Made by a program: the position numbers and the translations under genes. From Roseateles sp. (GTDB lineage: Bacteria > Pseudomonadota > Gammaproteobacteria > Burkholderiales > Burkholderiaceae), in contig JAFAMW010000060.1 in the NCBI GenBank assembly GCA_019232985.1, forward strand, positions 21,027 to 85,026: a stretch of DNA of 64,000 nucleotides. Reading direction: 5' to 3'. Below the pieces are notes generated by a model. That model made no database searches. It worked only from the letters and a program-made list of their open reading frames with translations, and was not told the DNA's origin. This document shows, in pieces, positions 17,720-29,374 of the stretch (positions within the stretch are counted from its first letter, which is position 1; every line of letters begins with the position of its first letter).

Positions 17720-18970
17720 ATGTTTGACCGCAACACCTCCACCATCGCCCAGGTCGACGCCGAAGTCTGGGCCGCGATCCAGGCCGAGAACCGCCGCCAG
17801 GAAGATCACATCGAGCTGATCGCCTCGGAGAACTACTGCTCGCCGGCCGTCATGCAGGCCCAGGGCAGCCAGCTCACGAACAAATACGCCGAGGGCTACC
17901 CGGGCAAGCGCTACTACGGCGGCTGCGAGAACGTCGACGTCGTCGAGCAGCTCGCGATCGACCGCCTCAAGCAGCTTTACGGTGCGAACTTCGCGAACGT
18001 CCAGCCGAACTCGGGCTCGCAGGCCAACCAGGGCGTGTTCTTCGCGCTGCTGCAGCCCGGCGACACGATCATGGGCATGAGCCTCGCCGAAGGCGGCCAC
18101 CTGACCCACGGCATGGCGCTGAACATGAGCGGCAAGTGGTTCAACGTGATCTCCTACGGCCTCGACGCCCAGGAAGACATCGACTACGAGGCGATGGAAC
18201 GCCTGGCCCGCGAGAAGAAGCCCAAGCTGATCATCGCCGGCGCGTCGGCGTTCAGCCTGCGCATCGACTTCGAGCGCTTTGGCCGCATCGCCAAGGAAAT
18301 CGGCGCCTACTTCATGGTCGACATGGCCCATTACGCGGGCCTCGTCGCCGCGGGCGTCTACCCGAACCCGGTACCCCACGCCGACGTCGTCACCTCGACC
18401 ACGCACAAGAGCCTGCGCGGCCCGCGCGGCGGCATCATCCTCAGCAACGACGAGGCGATCGCGAAGAAGATCAACTCGGCGATCTTCCCGGGCATCCAGG
18501 GCGGTCCGCTGATGCACGTGATCGCCGGCAAGGCCGTCGCGTTCAAGGAAGCGCTGACGCCCGAGTTCAAGGCCTACCAGCAACAGGTCGTCGCGAACGC
18601 CAAGGTGCTCGCCGACACCCTGATCGAGCGCGGCCTGCGCATCGTCTCGGGCCGCACCGAGAGCCACGTGATGCTCGTCGACCTGCGCCCCAAGGGCCTG
18701 ACCGGCAAGCAAGCCGAGGCCATCCTCGGCGCCGCGCACATGACCTGCAACAAGAACGGCATCCCGAACGACCCGCAAAAGCCCATGGTCACGAGCGGCA
18801 TCCGCCTCGGCACGCCGGCGCTGACGACGCGCGGCTTCAAGGAAGAGCAGGTTCGCGCGGTCGCCCACCTGATCGCCGACGTGCTCGACAGCCCACACGA
18901 CGAGGCCAATCTGGCCACGGTCCGCGCCAAGGTCGCCGCGCTCACGCGCGACTTCCCGGTCTACCGCTAA
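17720..18970 (+). CDS. glyA: Serine hydroxymethyltransferase
   Basis: PLP enzyme that interconverts serine and glycine while charging tetrahydrofolate with a one-carbon unit. The 416-residue length is standard. Key blocks are [31 protein letters not shown], the PLP lysine Lys230 in [14 protein letters not shown], and the C-terminal [14 protein letters not shown]. Its leader carries a ZTP riboswitch, so expression should rise when ZTP accumulates (folate stress). nrdR begins 8 bp after its stop, consistent with one transcript. Confidence 0.98.
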   Translation: MFDRNTSTIAQVDAEVWAAIQAENRRQEDHIELIASENYCSPAVMQAQGSQLTNKYAEGYPGKRYYGGCENVDVVEQLAIDRLKQLYGANFANVQPNSGSQANQGVFFALLQPGDTIMGMSLAEGGHLTHGMALNMSGKWFNVISYGLDAQEDIDYEAMERLAREKKPKLIIAGASAFSLRIDFERFGRIAKEIGAYFMVDMAHYAGLVAAGVYPNPVPHADVVTSTTHKSLRGPRGGIILSNDEAIAKKINSAIFPGIQGGPLMHVIAGKAVAFKEALTPEFKAYQQQVVANAKVLADTLIERGLRIVSGRTESHVMLVDLRPKGLTGKQAEAILGAAHMTCNKNGIPNDPQKPMVTSGIRLGTPALTTRGFKEEQVRAVAHLIADVLDSPHDEANLATVRAKVAALTRDFPVYR

Positions 18971-18978
18971 GCCGGCCG

Positions 18979-19422
18979 ATGCGCTGCCCGTTCTGCGCCC
19001 ATACCGAGACCCAGGTCGCCGAGACCCGGGAGTCGGACGAGGGCGACGTGATCCGGCGGCGGCGCCGCTGCCTCGCCTGCGACAAGCGCTTCACGACCTA
19101 CGAGCGCGCCGAAATCGCGCTGCCGGCCGTCGTCAAGAAGGACGGCACGCGCGCCGAGTACGACACGCGCAAGCTGCACGCGTCGATGCAGCTCGCGCTG
19201 CGCAAGCGTCCGGTCAGCGTCGAGCAGCTCGACGCGGCGATCGTTCGCATCGAGGAAAAGCTCTTGAGCAGCGGCGCGCGCGAGCTGCCGTCGACGCGCC
19301 TGGGCGAGCTCGTGATGCGCGAGCTCAAGCGCATCGACAAGGTCGCCTACGTGCGGTTCGCGTCGGTCTACCGCAGCTTCGAAGACGTTGACGAATTCAG
19401 CAAGCTGATCAAGGAAATCTAG
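18979..19422 (+). CDS. nrdR: Transcriptional repressor of ribonucleotide reductase genes
   Basis: 147-residue NrdR. An N-terminal zinc ribbon (Cys3, Cys6, Cys31, Cys34 in MRCPFC and RRCLAC) is followed by the ATP-cone domain that senses ATP/dATP ([15 protein letters not shown], then [13 protein letters not shown]). NrdR binds NrdR boxes upstream of nrd operons when dATP is high. The start at 18979 gives the canonical MRCPFC beginning; longer upstream readings only extend into glyA. Directly downstream of glyA, a frequent arrangement in proteobacteria. Confidence 0.97.
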   Translation: MRCPFCAHTETQVAETRESDEGDVIRRRRRCLACDKRFTTYERAEIALPAVVKKDGTRAEYDTRKLHASMQLALRKRPVSVEQLDAAIVRIEEKLLSSGARELPSTRLGELVMRELKRIDKVAYVRFASVYRSFEDVDEFSKLIKEI

Positions 19423-19466
19423 GCCGGATGCGGCGCCGCGGTCGCCGGACCGCGCGACGCGGCGAC

Positions 19467-19554
19467 CCGAAGCCGCTTTGGATTTCGGCTGTCCCCCGCG
19501 CAAGGGAGGCCGCGCCCTCGAGCCTCGCCTAAGGTCTTGGCAACAGGAGTTGCC
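19467..19554 (+). promoter_or_regulatory. Leader with three GGA-loop hairpins, one presenting the pilin operon Shine-Dalgarno
   Basis: Three small stem-loops each expose GGA in the loop: AGCCG/CGGCT at 19471-19490, GCGC/GCGC at 19498-19515, and GGCAAC-AGGA-GTTGCC at 19539-19554. The last has a perfect 6-bp stem, and its loop and 3' stem contain the AGGAG Shine-Dalgarno; the ATG follows immediately. GGA in hairpin loops, one overlapping the ribosome site, is how CsrA/RsmA translational repressors bind. Regulation by CsrA is inference. Confidence 0.5.
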
Positions 19555-20085
19555 ATGCCGTCCCGCCGCGCCGGACTCACCCTCGTCGAGCTCTGCGTCA
19601 CGCTGGCCGTGGTCGCGATCGTCGCGAGCCAGGCCGTCCCCAACCTGCAGCAGGCCCGCCTGCACCAGCGCCTGCGCGCGCTCGCCGAAGCGCTGCGTAC
19701 GGACCTGCAGGACGCGCGCGCGCTCGCGATCCGCCACGGCCGGCCGGTCCGCGTGTTCTTCGGCACGGCCGCGGGCGGCAGCTGCTACGTCGTCCACGAC
19801 GGCGCGGCGGCCGACTGCCGCTGCGGCGACGCGGCCGGCGCGCATTGCCTGTCCGGCGCGGCACCGCTGCGCTACGTCTGGCTGCCCGCGGCGGCGCGCG
19901 TCGAGCTCGACGCGAACCGCGCGGAGATCGCGATCCGGCCGGGCCTGGGCACCGTCACGCCGACGCTGACGGTGGCGTTGCGCAGCGCGGCCGGCGAGCG
20001 TGTCGACACCGTCGTCGGCATCGCCGGACGGATCCGCAGCTGCACGCCCGACGCAGGCACGCGCTGGCTGCCGGCCTGCGCCTGA
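19555..20085 (+). CDS. FimT/GspH-type minor pseudopilin
   Basis: 176-residue prepilin-like protein. The type IV prepilin signature is RAGLTLVEL with the usual Gly before the cleavage point and Glu5 of the mature chain, then a hydrophobic helix to about residue 30. The C-terminal part (GRPVRVFFG, then Cys-rich DCRCGDAAGAHCLSG) is GspH/FimT-like. FimT/FimU-type minor pilins prime type IV pilus assembly and can bind DNA for uptake. It is the first gene of a five-gene minor-pilin run; its start codon abuts a hairpin that holds the ribosome site. Confidence 0.85.
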   Translation: MPSRRAGLTLVELCVTLAVVAIVASQAVPNLQQARLHQRLRALAEALRTDLQDARALAIRHGRPVRVFFGTAAGGSCYVVHDGAAADCRCGDAAGAHCLSGAAPLRYVWLPAAARVELDANRAEIAIRPGLGTVTPTLTVALRSAAGERVDTVVGIAGRIRSCTPDAGTRWLPACA

Positions 20086-20094
20086 GCGCCGACG

Positions 20095-20556
20095 ATGCGA
20101 CCCGCCGTCCCACCCTCGCCACGCGGCTTCACGCTGATCGAGCTGCTCGTCGCGCTCGTGGTCGCCGCCCTGCTCGCCTGCGCCGCCATGCCCAGCTTCT
20201 GGCAACAGCTGCAGCGCAGCCGGCGCGGCGACGCGCAGCAGGGCCTCGCGCGCATCGCGCTGGCGCAGGAGCGCTACCGCGGCCTGCACGCGGGCTACGC
20301 GTCCGAGCTCGGCGCGCTCGACGCGCTCGGCGGCGCCGCGGCGAGCCGCCACTACGACTTCGAACTGATCGGCCTCGGCGAGCCGCCCGACTTCGCGCGC
20401 GGCTATGCGGTCCACGCGCGGCCCCGGGCCGGCGGCCTGCAAGCCGGCGACGCGGCCTGCCCGGACATCGTCCTCGAGGTGCGCGACGGCGCCGCGCGTC
20501 GTCTCGACGGCCCGCGCGGCACGGCGCCGCCGCGCGACGTCTGCTGGCCGCCATGA
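20095..20556 (+). CDS. PilE-like minor pilin
   Basis: 153-residue type IV pilin-like protein with the processing site RGFTLIELLVALVV near residues 10-23 and a hydrophobic N-terminal helix. The region following the helix (QRSRRGDAQQGLARIALAQERYR, then YDFELIG) is characteristic of the small PilE group found in minor-pilin operons. It lies 9 bp after the FimT-like gene and its stop overlaps the next ATG (ATGA). Two cysteines near the C-terminus (in ACPD and DVCWPP) could form the usual pilin disulfide loop. Confidence 0.84.
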   Translation: MRPAVPPSPRGFTLIELLVALVVAALLACAAMPSFWQQLQRSRRGDAQQGLARIALAQERYRGLHAGYASELGALDALGGAAASRHYDFELIGLGEPPDFARGYAVHARPRAGGLQAGDAACPDIVLEVRDGAARRLDGPRGTAPPRDVCWPP

Positions 20557-21257
20557 AGCCGCTCGCGCGCCGCGGCACCACGCTCGTCGAGCTGCTCGTC
20601 GCGCTCGCGATCGGGCTGCTCGTCGTCGCGGGCGCGGGCGTGCTGCTGCTCGCGCAGCTCGCCGAGCAGCGCCACCTGACACGCGAGACCGAGCTTCACC
20701 AGGACCTGCGCGCGGCCGCCGACCTGATGCTGCGCGAAACGCGCCGCGCGGGCTTCTGGGGCGCAGCCGAGCGAAGCGTCTGGATGCCCGGCGCGCCGGC
20801 ACCGCCGCGCAACCCCTACGCCACCGACCCGCCCTGCCGGCTGGCCAGCGGCGCCGAGCAGTTCGCCTACGCCTACGCGAACCCGGCGGCGGCGGCCGAA
20901 GAGCGCCTCGACGCGAGCCAGGTCTTCGGCTGGCGCGTCGCCGACGGGGTGCTGCAGTTCATGCTCGGCTGCGCGAACGGCGCGCCGAACTGGCAGCCGC
21001 TGACCGACCCCGACACGCTGCGCCTCGGCGCGCCCACGGCGCTGCGCGTCGTCGTCACGGCGCTCGACCTGTCGGCCTACTGCAGCCGCCCCTGCCCGGT
21101 CGACGGCGGCGTCGCGGCCGACTGCCCGCGCGTCGAGCTGCGCCGCGTCGAGATCGCGCTGCGGGGCGCGGCCGTGCACGACGCCGCGCCCGAGCCCACG
21201 CTCGGCCTGGCCCTGCACCAACGCAACGCCCGCGTTCGCGGAGCCTGTCCGCCGTGA
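20553..21257 (+). CDS. PilW-like minor pilin
   Basis: 234-residue prepilin with signature RRGTTLVELLVALAIGLLVVAG, a helix to about residue 40, then HLTRETELHQDLRAAADLMLRETRRAGFWG, the stretch that identifies PilW. The globular part contains several cysteines (about residues 93, 133, 174, 178 and 188). It begins at the ATG overlapping the PilE-like stop by four bases and ends with a TGA that overlaps the next GTG start, so translation is coupled through the operon. Confidence 0.86.
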   Translation: MKPLARRGTTLVELLVALAIGLLVVAGAGVLLLAQLAEQRHLTRETELHQDLRAAADLMLRETRRAGFWGAAERSVWMPGAPAPPRNPYATDPPCRLASGAEQFAYAYANPAAAAEERLDASQVFGWRVADGVLQFMLGCANGAPNWQPLTDPDTLRLGAPTALRVVVTALDLSAYCSRPCPVDGGVAADCPRVELRRVEIALRGAAVHDAAPEPTLGLALHQRNARVRGACPP

Positions 21258-22582
21258 GCCCGCGGCCTGGGTCGATCCCCGCGCCGACGCGCCCCCAGGC
21301 GCCGGCGTCCTGCGGCGCGGCCACGCTCGTGACCGTGCTCATGCTGCTCCTGATCGCCGCGCTGGTGGCCGTCTACGCGAGCCGCGCGCAGATCCTCGAG
21401 CAGCACATCGCGACCCGCCACGAGCGCGCGGGCCTCGCGTTCGAGGTGGCCGACGCAGGCCTCGAATGGACGCTCGCGACGCTCAACGGCGATCTCGCGG
21501 ATTGCGCGGCCGACGCCCGCGGCGCCGCGTGGCGCGACCGCCTGCTGCGCGGCGCGGACGCCCTGCCGGGGCCGTCGCGCGGCGCCGCGGCGGCGGCGCC
21601 GGTCATTGCGGCAAGTTGCACACGGCCGGCCGACGACGCCTGGCGCTGCCGCTGCGCGACCGACGGCGGCGACCCGGGCGACGCCGCGCCGACGCCCACC
21701 GTCGGCGCCGGGCTCGCACCTGGATTCAGGGTCGCTCTGCGGCGCGCGGACGGACCGGACGGACCGCCGCACAGAGCCGCACGGACCGGCCCCTGGCGCG
21801 TCGACGCCTACGGCTGCAGCGACGCTGCGGCCTGCGCGAGCGGGGCCGCCGCCCCGCCCGAGCACGACGCGGTCCACGCCCGGCTGTCGGTCGCGCTGCT
21901 CGGCGCGCTGCGACAGGTCCCGGCGGCGCCGCTGATCGTGCGCGGCCGCGTCGGCGGCGCGCTCGCGGGCCTGGGCCTTCACAACACCTCGCCCGCCAGC
22001 GCGGGACTGCTGCTGGTCTCCGGCGGGCCGCTGCCGGCCGCCGCGCCCGCGCACCTCGACAGCCTGCCCGGCACGGCCGCCTGGCAGGTGCTGATCGGCG
22101 ACGACGCGGGCCTGGCCGGCCCGGCCGAAGCGCTGTTCCGCCGCCTGTTCGGCATGACGCCCGAGGCCTACCGCGGCCACCCGGCCCTGCGGATCCTCGA
22201 TTGCCGCGGCCGTTGCGGCGACGCCGTGCACAAGGCCTGGCGCGCCGGCGCGCGCATGCTCTGGTTGCGCGGCGAGGTCGAGCTCGACGCGGGCGCCGAG
22301 CTCGGCAGCGACGCCGCGCCGCTGCTCGCGATCGTCGACGGCGACGCGCGCCTGAGCGGCCCGCTGCGCCTGCACGGCCTTGTCTACGCGCGCGGCGACC
22401 TCGCCTGGCACAACGGATCGGGCACTGCGGCGCGACTCGACGGCGCGCTGGTCGCTGAAGGCAAGGCCGATTTCGACGGGCCCATCGACCTGTGGTACCG
22501 GACCGCGCCACTGCAGGCGCTCGCCGCGGCCACCGGCAGCATCGTGCGCGTGCCCGGCTCGTGGATCGACGGCGACGACTGA
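21254..22582 (+). CDS. PilX-like pilus assembly protein (long form)
   Basis: Starting from the GTG at 21254, which overlaps the PilW stop (GTGA), the product has 442 residues, more than twice the usual PilX length. The N-terminal segment ATLVTVLMLLLIAALVAVYA and the downstream EVADAGLEWTLATLN are the PilX_N signature. This family lacks the classical Gly-Phe-Thr processing site. The C-terminal half has repeated short hydrophobic strands (LLAIVDGDARLSGPLRLHGLVYARGD) reminiscent of a beta-solenoid. PilX proteins modulate pilus retraction and adhesion in relatives. Confidence 0.75.
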   Translation: MSPRPGSIPAPTRPQAPASCGAATLVTVLMLLLIAALVAVYASRAQILEQHIATRHERAGLAFEVADAGLEWTLATLNGDLADCAADARGAAWRDRLLRGADALPGPSRGAAAAAPVIAASCTRPADDAWRCRCATDGGDPGDAAPTPTVGAGLAPGFRVALRRADGPDGPPHRAARTGPWRVDAYGCSDAAACASGAAAPPEHDAVHARLSVALLGALRQVPAAPLIVRGRVGGALAGLGLHNTSPASAGLLLVSGGPLPAAAPAHLDSLPGTAAWQVLIGDDAGLAGPAEALFRRLFGMTPEAYRGHPALRILDCRGRCGDAVHKAWRAGARMLWLRGEVELDAGAELGSDAAPLLAIVDGDARLSGPLRLHGLVYARGDLAWHNGSGTAARLDGALVAEGKADFDGPIDLWYRTAPLQALAAATGSIVRVPGSWIDGDD

Positions 22583-22583
22583 T

Positions 22584-23744
22584 ATGAAACGACGGGTCGC
22601 GCGCCGCGCCGGGTTCACGCTGGTCGAGGCGCTCGTGGCGCTGCTCATCGTCGCAGCCGGCCTGGCCGCGCTGGTCGATCACCAGCTCGCGCTACGCGCC
22701 AACGCCGAACTCGCGCGCGAGCGCGGCGTCGCGCTGCGCCTCGCCCAGACGGCGCTCGAACGGCTGCGCAGCGCGGCCGCCGCCGGCGCCGACCCGGTCG
22801 CGCTCGCCACGCCCCCGACCGAAAGCGCCGACGCGGCGACCCGCTACCGCGTCGAGCTTCGCGTCGCCGCGCCCCCCGCCGCCCCCGATGCGCCCCCGGC
22901 GCGCTACGCGACGGTGCGCGTCGAAGTCGCGTGGCGCGACACCGCGGGCGGCGACCAGCGGCTCGCGCTCGACAGCCTGCTCGAGCGCGGTACGCCGCCG
23001 GGCCTGAGCGCCGCGCTGCTGCTGCAGCCCGGCGACGTCGCGCCGCGTCTGCACGGGCGCCCGCCGACCCTGCCGGCCGATGCGCGCGACCTCGGCGACG
23101 GCCGCAGCGCGTTCAAGCCGGTCGAGGACGGCACGCTGGTCTGGATCTTCGACAACGCGAGCGGCCGCGTCGTCGCGCGCTGCTTGGCGCCGGCGACGCC
23201 GCAGGTGGCGAGCGCAGCCGCGCTCGCCACCTGCGGCGCGGAAGCGGCCGTGGACGGTCTGCTCGTCTCGGGTAGCGTCGCGTTCTCGTGGCGACTCCCG
23301 CCCGACGCCGACGCGCCGGACGACCTGCCGGTCGCGCTGCGCGTCGAGATCCGGCCGCTCGACGGCTCGCCCATGGCGCCGCGGTACGAATGCTTCGACG
23401 ACGGCGGCCGCCGCCACCCGGCGCCCGTGCGCGTCCGCTACCACTGCGTGATCTACGCCGAGACGGGTGGCACGCTCGAGCGCTGGGGCGGCACGATCCG
23501 CCTCGCCGGCACCGCGTTCAGCGGCGACGCCACGCTCAAGGTCTGCCGCTACAGCGCCGACTACGACGGCAACGGCCGCATCGACAACGCCGAGCACCCG
23601 GGGGTCTACGCGGAAGTCGCGACGGCGCTCGCGAACCAGAACTTCCTCGTGGTCGCGGCGCGCGCCGACTGCCCGGCCGGGCAGCCTGCCAACCCCGCCG
23701 CCGGCCGCTTCGCCGACACGGCAACGGCGCAGGTCCAGCCCTGA
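22584..23744 (+). CDS. PilV-like minor pilin with an EF-hand-type loop
   Basis: 386-residue prepilin with the processing motif RRAGFTLVEALVALLIVAAG at residues 7-26 and the PilV-like NAELARERGVALRLAQTALERLR. At residues 326-337 (23559-23594) the sequence DYDGNGRIDNAE matches the canonical 12-residue calcium-binding EF-hand loop at ligand positions 1, 3, 5, 9 and 12. Typical PilV proteins are about 150-180 residues, so the C-terminal 200 residues are an extension. It starts 1 bp after the PilX-like stop, is last in the pilin run, and converges on clpA. The calcium role is inferred from the motif. Confidence 0.8.
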   Translation: MKRRVARRAGFTLVEALVALLIVAAGLAALVDHQLALRANAELARERGVALRLAQTALERLRSAAAAGADPVALATPPTESADAATRYRVELRVAAPPAAPDAPPARYATVRVEVAWRDTAGGDQRLALDSLLERGTPPGLSAALLLQPGDVAPRLHGRPPTLPADARDLGDGRSAFKPVEDGTLVWIFDNASGRVVARCLAPATPQVASAAALATCGAEAAVDGLLVSGSVAFSWRLPPDADAPDDLPVALRVEIRPLDGSPMAPRYECFDDGGRRHPAPVRVRYHCVIYAETGGTLERWGGTIRLAGTAFSGDATLKVCRYSADYDGNGRIDNAEHPGVYAEVATALANQNFLVVAARADCPAGQPANPAAGRFADTATAQVQP

Positions 23745-23789
23745 GCGGGCCGGGCCTGCGCCGTCGTGGGCGCGGGGGCGCGACGCGCG

Positions 23790-26101
<2,312 letters not shown>

Positions 26102-26105
<4 letters not shown>

Positions 26106-26467
26106 GCGGCCTCCATAATGCACTGCAAGGGATGTCCGGCGCGCCGGGAGGCGGCCAGGACAAGCTCCACCTTGGTCGCGGCGACGTCTTTGGAAAAGAC
26201 GCCGCACACGCCTCGTCCCTCATGGTGGATTTTGAGCATGATCTGGGTTGCAGTATCCAGATCGTGGCGGAAATATTCCTGCAGAACCATCACGACGAAC
26301 TCCATCGGCGTGAAGTCATCGTTCAGCAGCAACACCTGGTAGAGCCGCGGCGGCTCGGTCTTGAGGGGAACGCGTTCCAGCGTGGTCGTTCCCTCGCCCT
26401 CCTCGCCGCCGGGCGCACCCGGGACTTTGGCAGGAGGAACCGGGGGCTGCTCGGGGTAGTCAGGCAT
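26102..26467 (-). CDS. clpS: ClpS adaptor for N-end-rule substrates
   Basis: Adaptor that binds N-terminal Leu, Phe, Tyr or Trp residues of degron proteins and hands them to ClpA. The 121-residue protein has a disordered Pro/Gly-rich N-terminal arm to about residue 40, then the core [20 protein letters not shown] with the conserved Asn-Asp-Asp pocket, [15 protein letters not shown], and the C-terminal ATKVELV. It precedes clpA with a four-base overlap. The substrate-tagging enzymes aat and bpt are encoded about 8 kb away in this window. Confidence 0.96.
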
Positions 26468-26643
26468 GCGTCGATTCTATCGAGGCGGCAATCGCCGCGC
26501 TTTGTCGTCCGGTCGCATCTTGCGGCATTCGGCGCACTTGCAAGACCCCCGCGGAGTTGAATGCCAATACGCGTCCGCTTAACAGTCCGGAAATAGTCAA
26601 GCCAGCCCGGACTCGAACAAACCCCACCGGTGTAGCTACTTAA

Positions 26644-26672
26644 TTGACATGCGGTTGACACACATCAACAAT
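26644..26672 (+). promoter_or_regulatory. Candidate promoter of the cold-shock gene
   Basis: TTGACA at 26644-26649 and AACAAT at 26667-26672 are separated by 17 bp, a good sigma-70 arrangement 33 bp before the csp start. The FNR-box-like dyad at 26655-26668 falls in the spacer, a position that would block RNA polymerase. Both elements are read from sequence; function is inferred. Confidence 0.45.
26655..26668. promoter_or_regulatory. FNR-box-like dyad upstream of csp
   Basis: TTGAC-ACAC-ATCAA matches the FNR consensus TTGAT-N4-ATCAA at nine of ten half-site positions and uses the same half-sites as the box before the fnr gene at 29311. It lies in the 237-bp gap between divergent clpS and csp, 37 bp from the csp start codon. 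Confidence 0.55.
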
Positions 26673-26704
26673 TTGTGACTGCTGTAATAACGGGTGGAGG
26701 CTTT

Positions 26705-26950
26705 ATGGCAATGGGTACTGTGAAGTGGTTCAACGATGCCAAGGGCTTTGGCTTCATCGAACCCGAGGCGGGCGGCGACGATGTGTTCGCCCATTTCACC
26801 GCGATTCAGATGGAAGGGTTCCGCACCTTGCGGCAGGGCAGCCAGGTCAGTTTCGACCTCGTGCAAGGCCCCAAAGGCCAGCTTGCGCAGAACATTGTCC
26901 AGCTCGACATCGCGGCGCAACAGGCCGCGGGGCATGCCGACGCCGCCTGA
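26705..26950 (+). CDS. Cold-shock-domain protein, CspD-like context
   Basis: 81-residue cold-shock-domain RNA/DNA chaperone. The start [18 protein letters not shown] carries RNP1 (KGFGFI) and VFAHFTAI carries RNP2; Ala replaces the more common Val in RNP2. A C-terminal Ala-rich tail extends beyond the domain. A GGAGG site 4 bp upstream supports the ATG at 26705. Divergence from clpS-clpA is the same arrangement as E. coli cspD, so a stationary-phase or stress role is plausible. A strong terminator follows. Confidence 0.93.
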   Translation: MAMGTVKWFNDAKGFGFIEPEAGGDDVFAHFTAIQMEGFRTLRQGSQVSFDLVQGPKGQLAQNIVQLDIAAQQAAGHADAA

Positions 26951-26970
26951 CGCAGCCCGCCGACGCGTGC

Positions 26971-26999
26971 AAGGCCTGCGCAAGCAGGCCTTTGTTCTT
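26971..26999 (+). terminator. Rho-independent terminator after csp
   Basis: Perfect 9-bp arms AAGGCCTGC (26971-26979) and GCAGGCCTT (26984-26992) with a GCAA tetraloop, followed by a T-rich tail (TTGTTCTT). It stands 20 bp after the csp stop and just before the convergent methyltransferase gene. Confidence 0.88.
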
Positions 27000-27010
27000 G
27001 AGGCGCCGGT

Positions 27011-27793
27011 TCAGACCCGGCGCTCGCACCAATAGGCTTCGGTGCGGTACGGCACCGCGACGATGTCGCGGCCGCGCAGGTCCGGGTGCTCCTTGATCAA
27101 GGCCTGCAGCTGCGCGGCGACTCCGGCCTTGCGCGACGCGTCGAGCGCGGCGATGAAGCTCACCGACAGGAAGCGGTCGAGGATCACGGCCTCGGGTGGA
27201 CCCACATGCTCGTGGCGCAGCACGCGGCATTGCAGCGGCGTGAACCAGGCCGCGGCGGCGGCGCCCTCGAACGGGCGGCGCCAGTCGCCCTTGTAGAAGC
27301 GCGGCGCATCGCCCTCGTGCGGCGTCATGATCGCGGTCACGCGCGCGAGCCAGTCGACCGACTCGTCGCGCACGTTCCAGACCAGGCCGAGCCGGCCCTG
27401 CGGGCGCAGCACGCGGTGGATCTCGGCCAGCGCGTCCTCGCTCGCGAACCAGTGGAAGGCCTGGGCGCAGACGACCGCGTCGACCGCGGCGTCGGCGAGC
27501 GGCATCGCCTGCGCCGTGCCCTCGAGCGCGCGCACGGCCGGCAGGCGCTGCGCGAGCTGCTCGCGCATCTTGTCGACGGGCTCGACCGCGCTCAAGCCCG
27601 CGCCGGTGCGCGCGAGCAGCGCCGTGAACTTGCCGGTGCCCGCGCCGAGGTCGACGGCTTCGCGGCCCTCGGTCAGCCCCAGTTCGTCGCGCAGCCAGTC
27701 GAGCAGGCCGGCCGGATAGTCGGGGCGGCCGCTTGCGTAGCGCGCGGCCTCGGCGTCGAAGCCGCGCTGGGCCGCGGCGTGGACATCGCTCAT
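27011..27793 (-). CDS. Class I SAM-dependent methyltransferase
   Basis: 260-residue cytosolic methyltransferase. The SAM-binding glycine loop is AVDLGAGTGKFTALLA (about residues 42-57), with the acidic motif II in LSAVEPVDKMREQL and motif IV AVDAVVCAQAFHWF near residue 105. The Phe-His-Trp-Phe motif is typical of the UbiE/small-molecule methyltransferase group. Substrate unknown. It follows the icd terminator on the same strand and has its own AGGAG site, so it is probably transcribed separately. Confidence 0.83.
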   Translation of the reverse strand: MSDVHAAAQRGFDAEAARYASGRPDYPAGLLDWLRDELGLTEGREAVDLGAGTGKFTALLARTGAGLSAVEPVDKMREQLAQRLPAVRALEGTAQAMPLADAAVDAVVCAQAFHWFASEDALAEIHRVLRPQGRLGLVWNVRDESVDWLARVTAIMTPHEGDAPRFYKGDWRRPFEGAAAAAWFTPLQCRVLRHEHVGPPEAVILDRFLSVSFIAALDASRKAGVAAQLQALIKEHPDLRGRDIVAVPYRTEAYWCERRV

Positions 27794-27816
27794 CGAAACG
27801 CTCCTGCGGGGGGCGC

Positions 27817-27847
27817 AAAAAAACCCCGGGGCCGCGAGGCGCCGGGG
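27817..27847 (-). terminator. Rho-independent terminator after icd
   Basis: Ten-base GC-rich arms (27824-27833 and 27838-27847, one mismatch) with a tetraloop, followed on the minus strand by seven consecutive T (27817-27823). It sits 19 bp past the icd stop. Confidence 0.88.
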
Positions 27848-27866
27848 CTGGCCGCTTGGCGCTGGC

Positions 27867-29120
<1,254 letters not shown>

Positions 29121-29310
29121 GTGTCGTCGTCTCCGCGCTGAGCAGGGGGGTGGCAAATCGCCGGGATGGGACATTCTATGCGAGCTCAACCCCCTCTTCA
29201 GGGGGCCGGTTTTCGGTCCCGGCCTGAATCCCGGTCAAGCCATCACCCCCTAGTTCATGGGAGTTTTGGGCACGTACCCTCGCAGATGTTAAAAAAGCCC
29301 AGGCCAGCCG

Positions 29311-29324
29311 TTGACCTCGATCAA
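29311..29324. promoter_or_regulatory. FNR-box-like dyad upstream of fnr
   Basis: TTGAC-CTCG-ATCAA matches the FNR consensus at nine of ten half-site positions, 50 bp before the fnr start codon. FNR autoregulation through such sites is common. It could also act on divergent icd, whose start is about 190 bp away. The rest of the 29121-29374 gap shows no gene. Confidence 0.6.
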
Positions 29325-29374
29325 TAGGGCCAACAAACTGCCCCTCAACAATCCTGGAATCGTTGAGGAGCATC

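Noticed and set aside
19539..19553. Possible sigma-54 promoter (TGGCA ... TTGC) before the pilin operon
   Set aside because: The GG-to-GC spacing is 11 bp rather than the required 10, and the segment contains the Shine-Dalgarno right before the ATG, so it cannot be the promoter of that gene. It is better explained as a hairpin.
23559..23594. Dockerin-type repeat in the PilV-like protein
   Set aside because: Dockerins need two such loops with following helices; only one EF-hand-like loop is present.
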